From positions 1,984,001 through 2,048,000 of the forward strand of contig JAMWBK010000006.1 in the NCBI GenBank assembly GCA_029953675.1: a stretch of DNA of 64,000 bases. The letters run 5' to 3'. Shown in pieces: positions 36,174-47,998 of this stretch (the stretch's first letter is position 1; each line of letters starts with the position of its first letter). The notes below the pieces were generated by a model. The model saw only the letters and a list, made by a program, of their open reading frames with translations. It ran no database searches and was not told the DNA's origin. The translations under genes and the position numbers were made by a program. Source of the stretch: Rhodosorus marinus. Taxonomy: Eukaryota > Rhodophyta > Stylonematophyceae > Stylonematales > Stylonemataceae.

Positions 36174-37899
36174 CCTCAAAAACCGTTAGCAAGCCTAAAC
36201 TCTTGACTACACCTCAACCAAACACACCTCCGGTGTGCCGTGCTACGCACACAAAAACCTCGTCCGTCCTCAACACTGGATCAAAAGCAGAAAGTCTTCA
36301 TACGGATGAAGTTCATTCATTCCGTTCAAGCAAGCTATTCCGTCTACGGAGAGACGGAAGCCCTCTTCAACCTGTCCGCTCTCACATCACCAATCCGAAT
36401 CACGTTGGAACCCGTTCCTCACCCTGAAGTCCACCAGTGTTTCCGGAGGAAAAAGCTGGAATTTCGAAAACGACTACTAGCAAAAGAAGCAGAATTGCGA
36501 AGAAAGGAACCGAGACACAACATAGAAGAGCTCGTGAAGACTGTACTACGATGGGGAAGACCATCATGGTGGTTCAGGTTCTCCCTACGAGGTGCCGTTC
36601 AAAGAGAACAGTTCCCAAACATTCTGTTCTTCGGACCCAACTTCTTTTTGCACGGATTCGCGAAACACAAAGCCAGTTATATTCTCACAGTCATTCACAG
36701 ATTTTTCTACAGAGCTCAGAATATCTTGGATGGTCAAAGCTTCACCTCATCTACTGTCCCTAACTTTCCATCGATGTAGACGCTTTACTTCCTTCAGTTG
36801 CTAAATCTCCTCTCCTACCCTCGGAAAACAATGAAATCGGAATTCTTCCATTTAGATTGCAAACGTGGAAATTGACTGACCGTCATTGAGGTTGAGAATC
36901 ATAGTTTTGTAGTTGAGCGATGATTCACCATTCGCAGAACAGATGATACTCAAGCACTCACGACCAGTTTTATGAGTTTCAATAAGCCGATTCTCCCTTT
37001 GCAGACCAAAGATCTCAGGATCAGGTAGCTCGTTGTTAGCTTCCGGTCATTGAAAGCCTGTTTTAACTTGACCGCTACCATGATGCTTGTGTGGACCGAT
37101 AGTTGTCGAAGCTGTTTGAAATGCGGAGTGCCACATATCGGCTAGGCTCTGGTCAAGCCCGTTACCCTAGTGTGGGGCCCTCCTGAGCAGTAGCTGAGTC
37201 AACTTAGAAAATTCTACCGCAATTGGCTCACTGCGTGTAGGAGGACTTGATACTTAGGCTACCTATTTATCACTTCCTAGTATTATTGTAAAGAAAGCAA
37301 CGATCTGGACACAAGTACCAGCAGTGTCACCGGCACGTCAGTTCTGGTGCTAAAGTGAGACCAGGGAGAGCACTAGAATGCACTGGTCCATTTGTTTGCT
37401 GTGGAAGATGGGAAGAAGACATGAACTCGTTTTTCTACCGAACGATTTTTCGACCTTCGCACCACGCATTGATGAAGATATTCGACTTCCCAGCGGACGT
37501 TGGATGTCTCTCAAGTGGTCAAAATCAGTATCATCTAGAAATTGGCCTTGCATATGACGGTTTGCGTAACTTGAAAATCTGCCCCTGAAACTGCTCATAC
37601 CCAATAACTGGCTTCGGCCTTCTCACAGATAGATCGCGCTATAAACTCTGACAACCCCCCTGTTTTTGAAACAGTGCTCCATTACGGATGTCAAGTAACA
37701 TGCTGTTTTGATGGAAAGGCTGAGCGCGGTAACTCACCGGAAACAGGATACTCGAGGTGCTTTGTATGCGAAACCAGAGCCCTGTAGTGGTCTGAACGCT
37801 GATCTGGGATTCTGCTTTGTTTGTGGACGCGCGTCATCAGCGTCTTGTCTCTCGCTTCTCAGGGTAGTTAGCCTCTGAATAAACGGATCTGGGAATAAT
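36174..37899. other. region with unassigned coding-like frames on both strands
   Basis: Plus strand 36306-36570 has a frame starting MKFIHSVQASYSVYGETEAL with a Lys/Arg/Glu-rich helix (RKKLEFRKRLLAKEAELRRK). On the minus strand about 36760-36590 there is a coding-like stretch, ALTIQDILSSVEKSVNDCEN. The two overlap, so at most one is real. Neither matches a family I know. 36800-37350 and 37400-37890 show nothing convincing. A divergent gene sharing the SWC4 promoter is plausible. Confidence 0.3.
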
Positions 37900-39237
37900 T
37901 TACCATGGAACTTGGCCGCTAAATTTAGAATTTCCGCAGTGAAGAAGGACACCAGACATTTCAGGACAGCCAGCGGGATACGGGATCGTGCGAGCGAATG
38001 GGTTACGCTTTGCCCGCTTGCTTGTCAGGATCGTGTGTTGGCATCCGTTCGGGTCTTGCTCGAACGGCACAGCAGCACTGCTCAGCTCTCCGGACGTGGC
38101 TTCAACCTTTTCCGGGCGAGCGTTTGGAGATAATTTCAGTTTAGGACTGCTTCCTAGTGGTAGGTCGTCAACCAGACCCGAACAGCGCGCAGTAACGTAC
38201 CATGATAGGAGGATCAACCCCTAAGTAGTGCACAGTTGATTTTGGAAGCGAAAGTGCTTCTGCGTGCAATTCCAGAAATCTCCTCTTCTTGAACTTGAAT
38301 GACACTATGGTAGTATTTGATGGGTAGCGTCCTGTGAGCTCACGAAATCGGCACATGGAAAACGATAGGTTCTCAAACGAATCTCGAGCGTGCTCCTCCG
38401 TGAACGCTCTACTCGCGACCTGCGGATGGCCAAACCAGCCCAGTGCATCCGCAACAAGCCAGTACGTTTGCGCTTCGGAACGCGGTCCTGCCCTGTGACA
38501 CACCAAATCATCTTTCCTCAGCTCCATCAGATCAACTACCTCCTAGTCGGCGAGTTCGTGTGTCTCGGGCATGAAGGAGGCTCTGCTCCTCGCTTCAAAA
38601 CTTGCTCTAATAAGTTTGGCGGTTGCTTAGTTCTTTATCACTAAAACCAGGAGCAGAGCCGCTTTCAACAAGATCGAACGTCACAAGCATCGCTCGCAGA
38701 CGAGAGCAGGAAAGATACCGAACTTTTTCATGCGCAGAACGCACCCTTTCCTTGTTTCACCCCCAGAGAATATGAGGAGCGACATGGAGTCCGTTGCAGC
38801 TGCTTCAACTCCGGTTTTCATATGTTCAATGAATGTAGACACCTGCCCTGCCTGACCTTGTTCGAGAAACCAGTTGCTTTCATTATAAATTGATTCCCTT
38901 GTCCAAACTCCAGAGACATAAATAGCATGGCCAGCGACCATTACAAGAGATTCCAGTCCTGTTCGGAGGAGACAACAGCCCGATCCAGGGGCAATCAAGA
39001 AATTCTTCCATCAGGCAAAAGCGGACAGACACGAGGTCTTGAGCAAGTGGATTAGATCTTACCAAATCCAGGCATCATCGGCGGTCTATAAACGGGCAGC
39101 GTGCGTCCCGTCGTATTGACATCGGCATGTCGAAACTCACCAAACCCGTTCAGCCGTATGATCAAAATTCCCGCCACATAAAGCCCGACAATGATGAGAA
39201 ATCGCTTGCTTCGCAAAAAGGAGCTACTGACAGCCAT
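37900..39237 (-). CDS. DUF218 domain membrane-anchored protein (YdcF-like fold)
   Basis: Four exons: 39237-39063, 38958-38745, 38492-38201 and 38106-37900, giving 295 aa. One N-terminal membrane span (RFLIIVGLYVAGILIIRL, about residues 11-28) anchors the protein. The DUF218 domain follows: ESLVMVAGHAIYVSGVW, SLLIFSGGETRKGAGPRSEA, ARDSFENLSFSMCRFRELTG and SFKFKKRRFLELHAEALSLP. The C-terminal block DPNGCQH, RNPFARTIPYPAGCPEMSGV and a terminal VPW agrees with plant and fungal members. Bacterial relatives are envelope proteins (YdcF, ElyC). The biochemical role in eukaryotes is not established. Intron 2, at 252 nt, is the longest confident intron in the window. Confidence 0.8.
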
Positions 39238-40117
39238 TCCTTCTGAGTTCCTGTGGAACTTTCATCAGACCGACCAGGCTTTCAATATCCGACCAACTCC
39301 CCCGCCACTTCAATGCGATCATCTCATGCACGCACCAATAACAGAATCATCTAGCTGAGCAATGGCTAAATCGATACAGAGAATCTCTCTCTCAACTAGA
39401 CACGATCTTGTGAACGGGAGGAGAGGGCTTCATAGATTCTATAGCTTTCTCTCGCTGAGGATCTAAGTTCAAACGATTCTGGGCAACGAAAAGAGATCGA
39501 TTGAGTCCATGGGGGTTCCTCACACGATCCCTGGGACTGTAGTGAGCGACTGGTCGACAGCACAGCATGGTGGATGTTGTTGTCGCGTTCATTGATTTGA
39601 GTTATTTGGCTCTATCGGAGTGCTTGCTTTCTTTGCACGACAGATGCACCTGTCCTTCAAGAAAAGTAGGATCTCTACATTTGTGAGGTTCATGGCAGGG
39701 TGTCGCGTGTACAGATCTCACAAATTTCGGAGGAGGGGGTGTCGATGTTCGCCGGCTTCAATCGAAACTTTCGAGTGGTACCCTTGGACCTTGCGCGATG
39801 ACTGTTAATGGTACGGTGAAGCGGCCGTGTGTCCTCCCTTCAGCGCGTCGTTTCTCTCCAGAGGAAATCAAAATCTACATCGATTTACTTCCCATGCGGA
39901 TCGCTTCCTCTCTTGTCCCTTTGGCCTTCTTCCCATTCAGCCTTCCTTGAGGCAAACAGGGCCGAACTGTTCGTTGGCAACTGGATAATTGTCTAAGAAA
40001 AAACGATCTGGGACTGCGTCGTGTTTCAATCCATTCTACCGTGCATTCGTTACGATGGGGCTTTGTTACGGATCTTCTTCAAAAGGTCGGGTCGTCATTG
40101 CAGCCGCCGCGTGGCGC
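39238..40117. other. intergenic region with one possible small minus-strand frame
   Basis: A 66-residue minus-strand frame at 39392-39592 (MNATTTSTMLCCRPVAHYSP, then a basic stretch and ESMKPSPPVHKIVSS) could be a small mitochondrion-targeted protein. Support is composition only. I see nothing else between it and p23. Confidence 0.3.
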
Positions 40118-40805
40118 TCAGCTTCGAACGTCCTCTTCGTCATCGTCGTCGTCATCATCGTCGTCGTCGTCATCGTCCTCATTGTCTTCCCCGAAATCCA
40201 GATCCGCCGCGTCCTTGTTATCCCAATTTGAACCTTTCCAAGAGATCAGATGAATAAAATGGTCAGCACTACTTCTCATGCTGCGCCGTATGCGCAACCA
40301 AGAATGAAGATTTCAATTACCGAAGTTGTAGTCATCTTCTTCATCTTCGTCTGTCCAATGGTTCCAATCGATCTTGCAGTGAACGTTCTTCTTCGTGTCC
40401 TTCAGCAGGCGCTCCCAGTACGGCCCCTTCTCATTCTTGACTATTTTTAATTGAACGCTTCTGGCTTCAACGCTACATTTTGTCTCCTATGAAAGCGTGA
40501 TTCAAGTGAACAAACGGGTAAGCGGGCTGGCAGAGGTTATGAGCAGCTTTTCGCATTGGCAGTGATTGAATATTACGCACCGATGCTTTTATCGGATGCA
40601 ACAGTTGGACGGACATCTCATACAGATGCTCATCTCCAGCAGGTCCACCAGTTCCCTTAAAGTAGATCGATCCTTCGTCCAAAGCCTTGATCTGGGCGTC
40701 CGAACTCCTCACGTTGGGAACAGTGATCGTCATGAAGATCATGTCTTTCGTTTGAGCCCACAAGAACTCCGGGTGAAGTGCGCTATTACCATCGAAGCGA
40801 AACAT
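40118..40805 (-). CDS. PTGES3: p23 co-chaperone (CS domain, SBA1/PTGES3 family)
   Basis: Hsp90 co-chaperone that binds the closed ATP-bound state and stabilises client complexes in the cytosol and nucleus. Three exons: 40805-40581, 40486-40321 and 40233-40118, in total 168 aa. The beta-sandwich begins HPEFLWAQTKDMIFMTITV and continues through IYFKGTG and HLYEMSVQLLHPIKAS. The p23 signature is in KIVKNEKGPYWERLLKDTKK and CKIDWNHWTDEDEEDDYNFG, where WxRLxK and the DWxxW motif contact Hsp90. The C-terminal tail is a run of aspartates and glutamates, as in other p23 proteins. The start ATG at 40805 gives 13 residues before the domain. Confidence is high. Confidence 0.9.
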
Positions 40806-43309
40806 AGACCAAACCGTAAAAAATGGACGACATGTGATTAGTACAATAGCACTAGCAGCATCCACCACACCCGCCGGTCACGCTACGTAAAACATCCAAG
40901 CAATACGAAACCACACAAACGATCACCCAAAACTTCTAAAACACTGACGATCTCTCACCTTTCCATATTTCCAAAAGCTCTAACAAACAAGACAAACAAC
41001 TTCAAACGACCCGGCTAGACACAAAACCCACACAATCAACGGGCCTCCCCACCGCCCAACACAAAAACCCCACCGTAAGATCTGGAACCGTCCGACTAAT
41101 CGAACAAATTCTCAATCCCCAACGAAACGATTTCTCCAAAATCACAGAAGCCCAATCTACCCCTTCACACCCTCCAGCAGTCCTCGGCAATAACAAAATA
41201 TTACCCCAAACCCTCTCCCCCGTTCTTAGAGCCGTTCTCATCAAATGCCCCCAATTCGCCCGAAAAACTGCCCAAGAACAACAAACAGAGCTCTATAGAC
41301 ATACTAATCCAAATTACCATTTTACATTATATTTATGACACAAAACTTAAATAATATCCCATTTTCATTAGCCTATCCTCCATGAATTTTATAATATATT
41401 CCAATTGTACGGTATATTTATATTTTAGACAGTAAATATTATTTGATAATAATATATTTCTTCCCCTCTGTTTGCCGATGAGATACTACATGAAATCCGA
41501 CGTCCACCCACCCATCTCTCTCCCCCTCCCCGCCGCGACCCACACCGATCCCCCCCTGTTAATTTCTTTCTACTGTGAATAGCCTTTGGATATCCAAAGT
41601 ATCGTTGAATTTAGTTTTATAAAATATATTTAGGAATTGTTATGGAAGGGAAAGGGGGGGGGGGGAAGAGAGGGGAGGGGTCTGATGGATAATCTGGCCT
41701 CGGTGTCCGAAAAAAGATAAAAAAGAAGGTTCTTCGAGAAGCCTCCTAAATGAATGATGATCGTCTGTATTGATGGTCGCGTCCGTGCCGTGAGGGACGT
41801 TGAAGGGGAGAGGGAGGGGCGGGGATAGTGCGCGGGACCTCTTTTAAACTTGTACGGAATAGAAGGAAGAAAGGGTTTTTATTTTTGTTCGTTGGCTAAA
41901 TGAGTAGCCCAGAGTCACAACGCAATTCATCAATACAATGGAAAAAAATTATGCCTAGGTGTCCGATGGGGGGAAGAAAATACCGCAATACTTTTGATTT
42001 AATCCAATCGTCGATGATAATTGGTCATGGAGTCAGTCAATATAAAACTTAATCCAATTAAGTTGCTGGTCCATCGCGCGAATTTGAAGTATCTGCTGCG
42101 GTAGAACTCCAGAACCGCCGTACGCTTTTTTTTTCAAGTTTTAGAAAAAGAATAAGGACTTTCAGTCTATGAATAAGTTGCTTATGAGGTAATTGGCTGG
42201 AGGAACACTATTATATTCTAATATGATTTTATTATAAAACAGTATCACCGTATTAAAGATTGATCTTCAATCATTTAGTTTTTGCATGGACCTCAACAGT
42301 GGGTGGAATTGCGAGTCTTCTTCAATATAGCTTTTGTTTCGGACTATAAAAATGTTATGTTATTGATGAACTCTCCAAATAGAGGGGTAGGATTTCTAGC
42401 CAAATGTGTTTGGATTGATGTCTTGGTTTCCTTTTGTGCTTTCGTTCGGTCCTCGTTTGGACTGAAGAAGCGGACAGCAGCTAAAACTGAAAACTCTAAC
42501 CAGTTTTTGGTCGGTTTTCAAGGGTCGGTTTGCTGCGATTGAGATGGGCATAAATTGGTAAGGAAGAAACGCTCCTTCGTTTACGTTGGGTGAACGCATA
42601 TATGTTGGTATGTTGTTCCTACTGCTAGGCTCTGTGCCGATGATGGTAGTCATCAGGCTTCCCACCCCTAAGGATGTTTTCGGATAGTGCGAAGATAGTA
42701 GCCTAACCACCGATCTGCAGACTCGTGCGGATGGCAGAGTTTTCCCCTCCCACTTTTTCTCGCCGTGGACGTTGTACACGATCTTCAGCGTGATACTTGG
42801 GACAACAGTAACCCGAATTATCTACAACTGTGCTCAGGCAAGAACTCGTCACAGTAGAAACAGTCAGTTTTTCTGGATATGTGCCTACTTGGAAACCTGA
42901 GAGTTCAGATCAGTTCAGTTGCAAACCTAGGGAAGAAAACAAGTTACCAACTCCTATCCTTTGCGGGACTAGAAAGTCCAACTGAACTTCTAGTCCTGCA
43001 CACATGTTTCAAAAGATGCAGTGATCTACTGCACGAACCGCCTCTGCTGTTTCTCCCAAGCATTTGCGATACAGATGCGCCGGCTTCGTACTATATTGTA
43101 AAGTACAACATAGTACTGCGGTACGATTCAAGGACGGGGCGTGTGCGGATGGTCAAGTCGAGCAACAGGCATGCGAGGAGGGGGAAAGGGAAAGTGCTAG
43201 TCTTTCCTTGATGAAAAGCACTCTATAGATTGTTAATATTGCATTGAGTCTTCGATATCGTTGACTCTTGATCCTGTGTTCGTTTTGGGGTAGGGGTAGA
43301 TTCCAGAAA
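40806..43309. other. intergenic region, AT-rich, with traces of a minus-strand gene
   Basis: 41000-41250 minus holds an 80-residue frame (RTALRTGERVWGNILLLPRT) of doubtful status. 41300-41470 is AT-rich. 41515-41560 is C-rich and 41650-41690 is G-rich. 42690-43100 on the minus strand has coding-like pieces (TDCFYCDEFLPEH preceded by a CATATCCAG acceptor, and RVQRPRREKVGGEN) that may be exons of an unidentified small zinc-binding protein divergent from SmF. Confidence 0.3.
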
Positions 43310-43976
43310 ATGGTAAGTCGCGTTGAGCCGCACAACCTTATCCTTGTATTTGGTTCTCACTTGTCTAGAGGGAGAGAGTGGGCAACAGAACGTCTGTAAC
43401 ATGATCAAACCCTCACCGTTCACTTGCTTTTTTCTTTGGCCCGGCCGTTCTAGTCGAAGGGTACTGTGAATCCCAAGCCGTTCCTGCTCGATCTCATCGA
43501 CAAACCGGTGGTCGTGAAGTTGAAGTGGGGTCTTGAGTACAAAGGTAAGAATATGAATCTTTTTGCAAGACTCCCAGATGAAGATCTAGATTCCATGGGA
43601 TACGGGCTTCTGGTAGTGTCCGGGAATGCACTGCATCGGAGCAACTTCTCTAGTGGGGGCGTTTGCTCCCGACGTTTGTTGCTTTCTTCAACAATTCCAT
43701 CGGGCTAAGCACTTGAAACTTGTTTTCACTCTACAGGATTTCTTGTATCTGTCGATTCGTACATGAATCTTCAACTCACAAGCACCGAAGAATGGGTAGA
43801 CGGAGCCATGGCGGGGAAACTGGGAGAAGTTCTCATTAGGTGAGTTTGTGGGGTTCGTGCGCGCTTCTATCAAAGCGAAGACGTAGGAACCTGAACTGAA
43901 ACGGCTTTCGAACCTTCAATCTAGGTGCAACAATGTTATGTACATTAAGGCAGCCGAAGAGGCCGTAGAAAGTTAA
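43310..43976 (+). CDS. SNRPF: spliceosomal Sm protein F (SNRPF)
   Basis: Member of the heptameric Sm ring on U1, U2, U4 and U5 snRNAs. Four exons: 43310-43312, 43454-43544, 43737-43839 and 43925-43976, giving 82 aa. The first coding exon is only the ATG (AAAATG|GTAAGT), and [20 protein letters not shown] begins exon 2. Sm1 motif: [23 protein letters not shown] (L, G and D in place). Sm2 motif: [14 protein letters not shown]. Length and sequence match SmF closely throughout. Without the remote ATG, exon 2 has no upstream in-frame start giving this N-terminus, which supports the split start. Confidence is high. Confidence 0.93.
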
Positions 43977-44645
43977 TTTTAAGTTCGCCGTTGGCGGTAC
44001 ACTATCATTTTGACTCCTTGCTAATGGCAAGCACAAGAGTAAACATTGAGAGCGCCTCAGCTGTTGAGCTAAACCCAGATTTCCCAGATTTCCCAGATCC
44101 GAGATGCAGCGTATTCATCTGCACGGAAGGACGAATACGAATTCCCGGCTGTGGGCAGTGAGGCCAATTGCGCCGTCTGCGGTGCTCCGTTGAGTTTTCC
44201 GTCCCTGTCGTGGCTTTCTTTGCCGCGATCACGCGTGGAAATTGGCAAGTTAGCTGGTTAACAGAGGGGAAGATCTAGTCCAAATAAAAGATCTCGTCTG
44301 AGTAATTAACTAATGCTCGTTGTCACTGGTCAGCTGATTTCGTCCTAATCACTGTCAAGCGCGGTTACGGCACTTTTGCAAACGAGCTTGTATAGCACCG
44401 TGGTAATCTACGATCGACATCCAAACGCGCGAGCTTCGGGCACACTTGTCACGGGAAGGGTGGAAATAATTTACATTGTTAAACTTCGCATTCTATGCAA
44501 CAGTACCAAGGTACAATAAAGAAAACTGTATCTACACAAACCTATGTACTTTTCTCTCAAATTCAGACTCTCATCTATCCACGGATCATAACCCGGCTAT
44601 ATCCATGCTAATTGAAACATGGGCCAGATTTCCAGAACTTCTCGT
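43977..44645. other. intergenic region
   Basis: Convergent 3' flanks of SmF and the HAD protein. AT-rich around 44460-44580. A minus-strand frame at 44005-44232 has no family resemblance. Confidence 0.5.
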
Positions 44646-45272
44646 CTAGTTGCTGACGGGTACGCAGGGATTAAAAACCTTGTAAATTGGCACCTGTGCG
44701 GCCTTCTCCTGAAGTTCTGCGGATCCGCTTCTCTTGTTTCTTCCCAAAACGGAAATCGCAACTGCCTCAGCGTTCGCATCCAACCCTACCCAGGCCTTGG
44801 TTCGGATGCACCGTCCCTTGTCTTCAACATTGGCAATGTCGGCAAGGTTGAGGTCGTCGAGGACAATCCAGGATCCCTCGTATTCATTCCGCTTAATCCA
44901 ACTCTTAATCTCGTCCCGACGCGTTCTGGCGCTTACGGTGCCTTCCGCCAGAACGGGGGTAGTATCTATCCATCTTAGCCCGTGGACTTTAAAGCACTTC
45001 CTCAGATTTGTCAACAACTTCTTCGACTTTCTCCAATTCGAACTAATCACAATTTCACACCTCGTTTCCGTTACAATCCTCTTCAATCTGTGGAGGCAAT
45101 CTTTCCTCAAAAGTCCTCCTCTCCCGGATATCGGGTGCAAGACCCCATCAACATCCAGAAAGATGATCTTCTCCGGCGACTTCGACGGCGCAAACGCCGA
45201 TAGACTCAACGTACGAGGCATATTCAAACCCACGCCCACTCGCTTCCCTTGCTTCACCTCCTCAGACCCCAT
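44646..45272 (-). CDS. HAD-superfamily phosphatase-like protein
   Basis: Single exon of 208 aa from the ATG at 45272. HAD motif I is IIFLDVDGVLHP (DxDGV, nucleophile aspartate first), motif II is EIVISSNWRKS (SSxW), and the acidic motif IV region is SWIVLDDLN. The arrangement with SSxWR shortly after the first motif and few cap insertions resembles HAD domains of the Swiss-Army-Knife RNA-repair group and related small eukaryotic HAD proteins. The substrate cannot be predicted. It is one of the few intronless genes here. The frame stays open upstream to 45305 without another ATG. Confidence 0.72.
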   Translation of the reverse strand: MGSEEVKQGKRVGVGLNMPRTLSLSAFAPSKSPEKIIFLDVDGVLHPISGRGGLLRKDCLHRLKRIVTETRCEIVISSNWRKSKKLLTNLRKCFKVHGLRWIDTTPVLAEGTVSARTRRDEIKSWIKRNEYEGSWIVLDDLNLADIANVEDKGRCIRTKAWVGLDANAEAVAISVLGRNKRSGSAELQEKAAQVPIYKVFNPCVPVSN

Positions 45273-46149
45273 TACTACTTGTAAAAGCACAGAACAAGAT
45301 CGCAACTTTAAGTCCTCTCAATACAAGTCAACACCTCATCCACCGTTATACCTATAAACCTCACAAACTACCAAATTTGCCAAGTCCACAAGCATGCACA
45401 TCTCCAGCCCATCTTCATGCTGCCGCCGCCTTCCACAATATATATATATGACCCGCCACCTCATCGTTTCAAGCACGGAGTAAACCAAAAAAACGAACAA
45501 AAAACAAAAACCCAAAAAAGGGCTGGGTGACTACGTCAAATCGAAAAAAACCTACTCCAATATTTCCAGCCTCAAAATGTCCCATTCTTAGACATTTTTC
45601 CAAAATTATCGACGCCCACATCGCGTTTCCTCTCCTCATCAGGAGAAACTCCTGGTGTTTTTTTTAATCCATTCTACCTTCTCACGAAACCGTCACTTTT
45701 GTTTGTCATATGAAAAACAAAAAAAATATAGCTGTTGGAGGGCAGGGTAAAATACGTGTTCCAAGTTCACTATTTCTTGGTGTTGTTTCATCTTGCCGGG
45801 GGGGGGGGGGTCTCGTGAATTTTTGGAATATAAATTTTGGCAGTACAGGAGATTCATCCTTTATCAGAAGGGGGTAGAAGAGAGTATATAGGTGTTTCGA
45901 TAGACAAAGAAAGGTCACGGGAGGGGCCAAAGGGCTCTGAAAAACTCATTAGATTTCTCAGAATTTTTTCAGTGCCAACAAAAAAGGAGGAGCCCTAGGC
46001 GTAAATATCAGAAAGATACACCTTCCACACACACCCCCTACCTTTATCACGAATAGATTGAGTTGGGAAGATTGCGAAGGGTTACATATAGTTAGCCAAG
46101 TTTTTTCCCCGAAATAAATTTAACCAATACAAAATATCTTCTTTTTAGG
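45273..46149. other. low-complexity intergenic DNA
   Basis: A-rich and T-rich stretches with a poly-G run at 45799-45810 and a (ta) run near 45440. No frame looks coding. Its right edge is where composition changes into the 46.15-48.8 kb segment. Confidence 0.5.
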
Positions 46150-46280
46150 GTTGTTTGGTGGGGTTGGAGCATGCAACCGTTTTCGCGTGCACCTACGGTT
46201 CACCTGAACGCCTTGCTCGGAGCTCGCAAAAGGCTGCCGTTTTTACTAGAAAAAATGAGCCTATCCGTATCACTTACAAT

Positions 46281-47072
46281 TCATTTTGGGAAGAATTGTT
46301 TCGTATCACTAGGTGCTAGAGAACACGCGAGGGATTGTTGTCCATCACAGACACAACTTCTCCCTACCGCCAAAAAGTGACGGGATTTCTTCCTGTTTTT
46401 GTTTTCCTTATTCATGCCCAGCTGGAAATAGAGCGTAGCAAGACCAAGTACTTTTTTAAGGGCGAGGAGACCGAACTCGTTCAGGAATTCAGAAACGCGG
46501 GAGAAGGTGTTTTTACGGTAATCATGAACTGTCGGATAGAGCGATATCGGACCGTCTGATATTGAAAAGCCCCTACCATGCATGAATTCGCACTGTGAAC
46601 AAAAAGAAGAAGATTGAGATTCAATCAATAACTGTCGTTGATTGCTAATATCGGACGTCAATCGGTTACGATTGAATTTGTTTTTGGTTACTGTTTTCGG
46701 AAGAGTATTTTTTTTCTTCAAATTCAGATATGATGAGCTCATATCGGACGCCATCGGAATTTCTTCTGTCCGTATTCTAGAATTAAGTTCTTTTGCCAAC
46801 GAACGAGTTTGTTTGGGAAAAGAAAATAGATGGCTTAGGAAGAGCTCTTCGTGAGCGTGCTCGTTACTCCATACCCGTAGAGCGCGTAGAAGGGTAAGGG
46901 GGGGTTCTAAACACCCTCCTGTTCGGGCTTGTATACGTATGACGAAAATATTTCTGATCAGGATCACATTGGGTAGAGGGGTACGCTCAGGACTACTGCC
47001 CGGGATAATCCTGTTCATCGCCTTTGGGCCTATATATATGTGTTGGAGAGCGTTAACGTACAATTGGTGCAT
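46281..47072 (-). CDS. unidentified long open reading frame in the atypical segment
   Basis: A 263-codon frame, the longest unexplained one in the window, with residues such as ALRVWSNEHAHEELFLSHLF, RSLAKELNSRIRTEEIPMAS and RVSEFLNEFGLLALKK. It opens with a non-ATG or uncertain start. Internal methionines at MASDM and MHGRG are possible starts. Whether it is expressed is unknown. No signal peptide, repeat or known motif. It could be a remnant or a chance frame of organelle-type DNA. Confidence 0.3.
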   Translation of the reverse strand: MHQLYVNALQHIYIGPKAMNRIIPGSSPERTPLPNVILIRNIFVIRIQARTGGCLEPPLTLLRALRVWSNEHAHEELFLSHLFSFPKQTRSLAKELNSRIRTEEIPMASDMSSSYLNLKKKNTLPKTVTKNKFNRNRLTSDISNQRQLLIESQSSSFCSQCEFMHGRGFSISDGPISLYPTVHDYRKNTFSRVSEFLNEFGLLALKKVLGLATLYFQLGMNKENKNRKKSRHFLAVGRSCVCDGQQSLACSLAPSDTKQFFPK

Positions 47073-47998
47073 TCATGGTCTCCCCTTGTCGGGTCGAACT
47101 GCTAACCTTTGGGCGGTAATCAGGAAACGGGGAAATTCAGGGGTTTTTATTCCAGCAGTGAACGAACCCCTGAACTCATTCCGGGCTCGGCTGTCAGAAA
47201 TTCACCTCGCCGTGGTTCTTGGCAGGCCTGATCCCAGCGCTGATTTCGACCGAGAAGATTTCACCAGGATCTGTTAGTCGCATCTTTTCCAATGCCGAAC
47301 CTCGGAATTCGAGCGCGGAGGACAGCGACTTGTAAAGCTCTCATGTGTCTGGCGGAGTAAAGTCTGGGGAATCAAAGACTGATGAGGATAGAAGGCACTG
47401 TGGCGAGTGCCGGCTGGAGTCGACTCCAGCTAGCACACTTTTTATGTCCCCCGGCTCAGCGGGCGCCTGCCGTCATGGGGTTCGTCAAAGGAGCAAGGAC
47501 CGCGTGCTCGCCATGATCCAGTGCCATGAGAAAATGACAGTTGCTCATCAATTCTGCTCCTTTACGCTTGCATACGCAAAAATCAAATTCGATTTAAAAT
47601 TAACACATTCATATCCAAAGAGGCCGTTCTTTTTCCCCCTTTCTCCCTTCCTATCTTTTCTAGAGCCTTGGTTGAATAATGAATATTGAATACTTTTATA
47701 AACAGTGCGACCGCAAGGCTAAAACTTTGGTAGAAAATTGCCTTCCAACGAGAAAACCCTTGTTTTTGAAGAGGAATGAGGAATTCGCGCTTAGCATTTG
47801 TGATCAAAACGGCCCCTTTTGAGAGCTGGTCTTTTTCTCCCAAAAGTTTCAAAACTTCATCTCCAGAGGGTTTTGGATCGTTACGGGAAATCGTTTTTCC
47901 ATTTTCGCCAAAGTAGTAAATACCACGGTGGCGAGCGCTGTGCTGGAAAAATAGAAATTTTTTGGCGTCCACACTGGCTGTATTATGCCGTGGAGGAC

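Noticed and set aside
40021-40257. Arg/His and poly-Ser frames on the plus strand
   Set aside because: Antisense shadows of the Asp/Glu-rich tail of p23.
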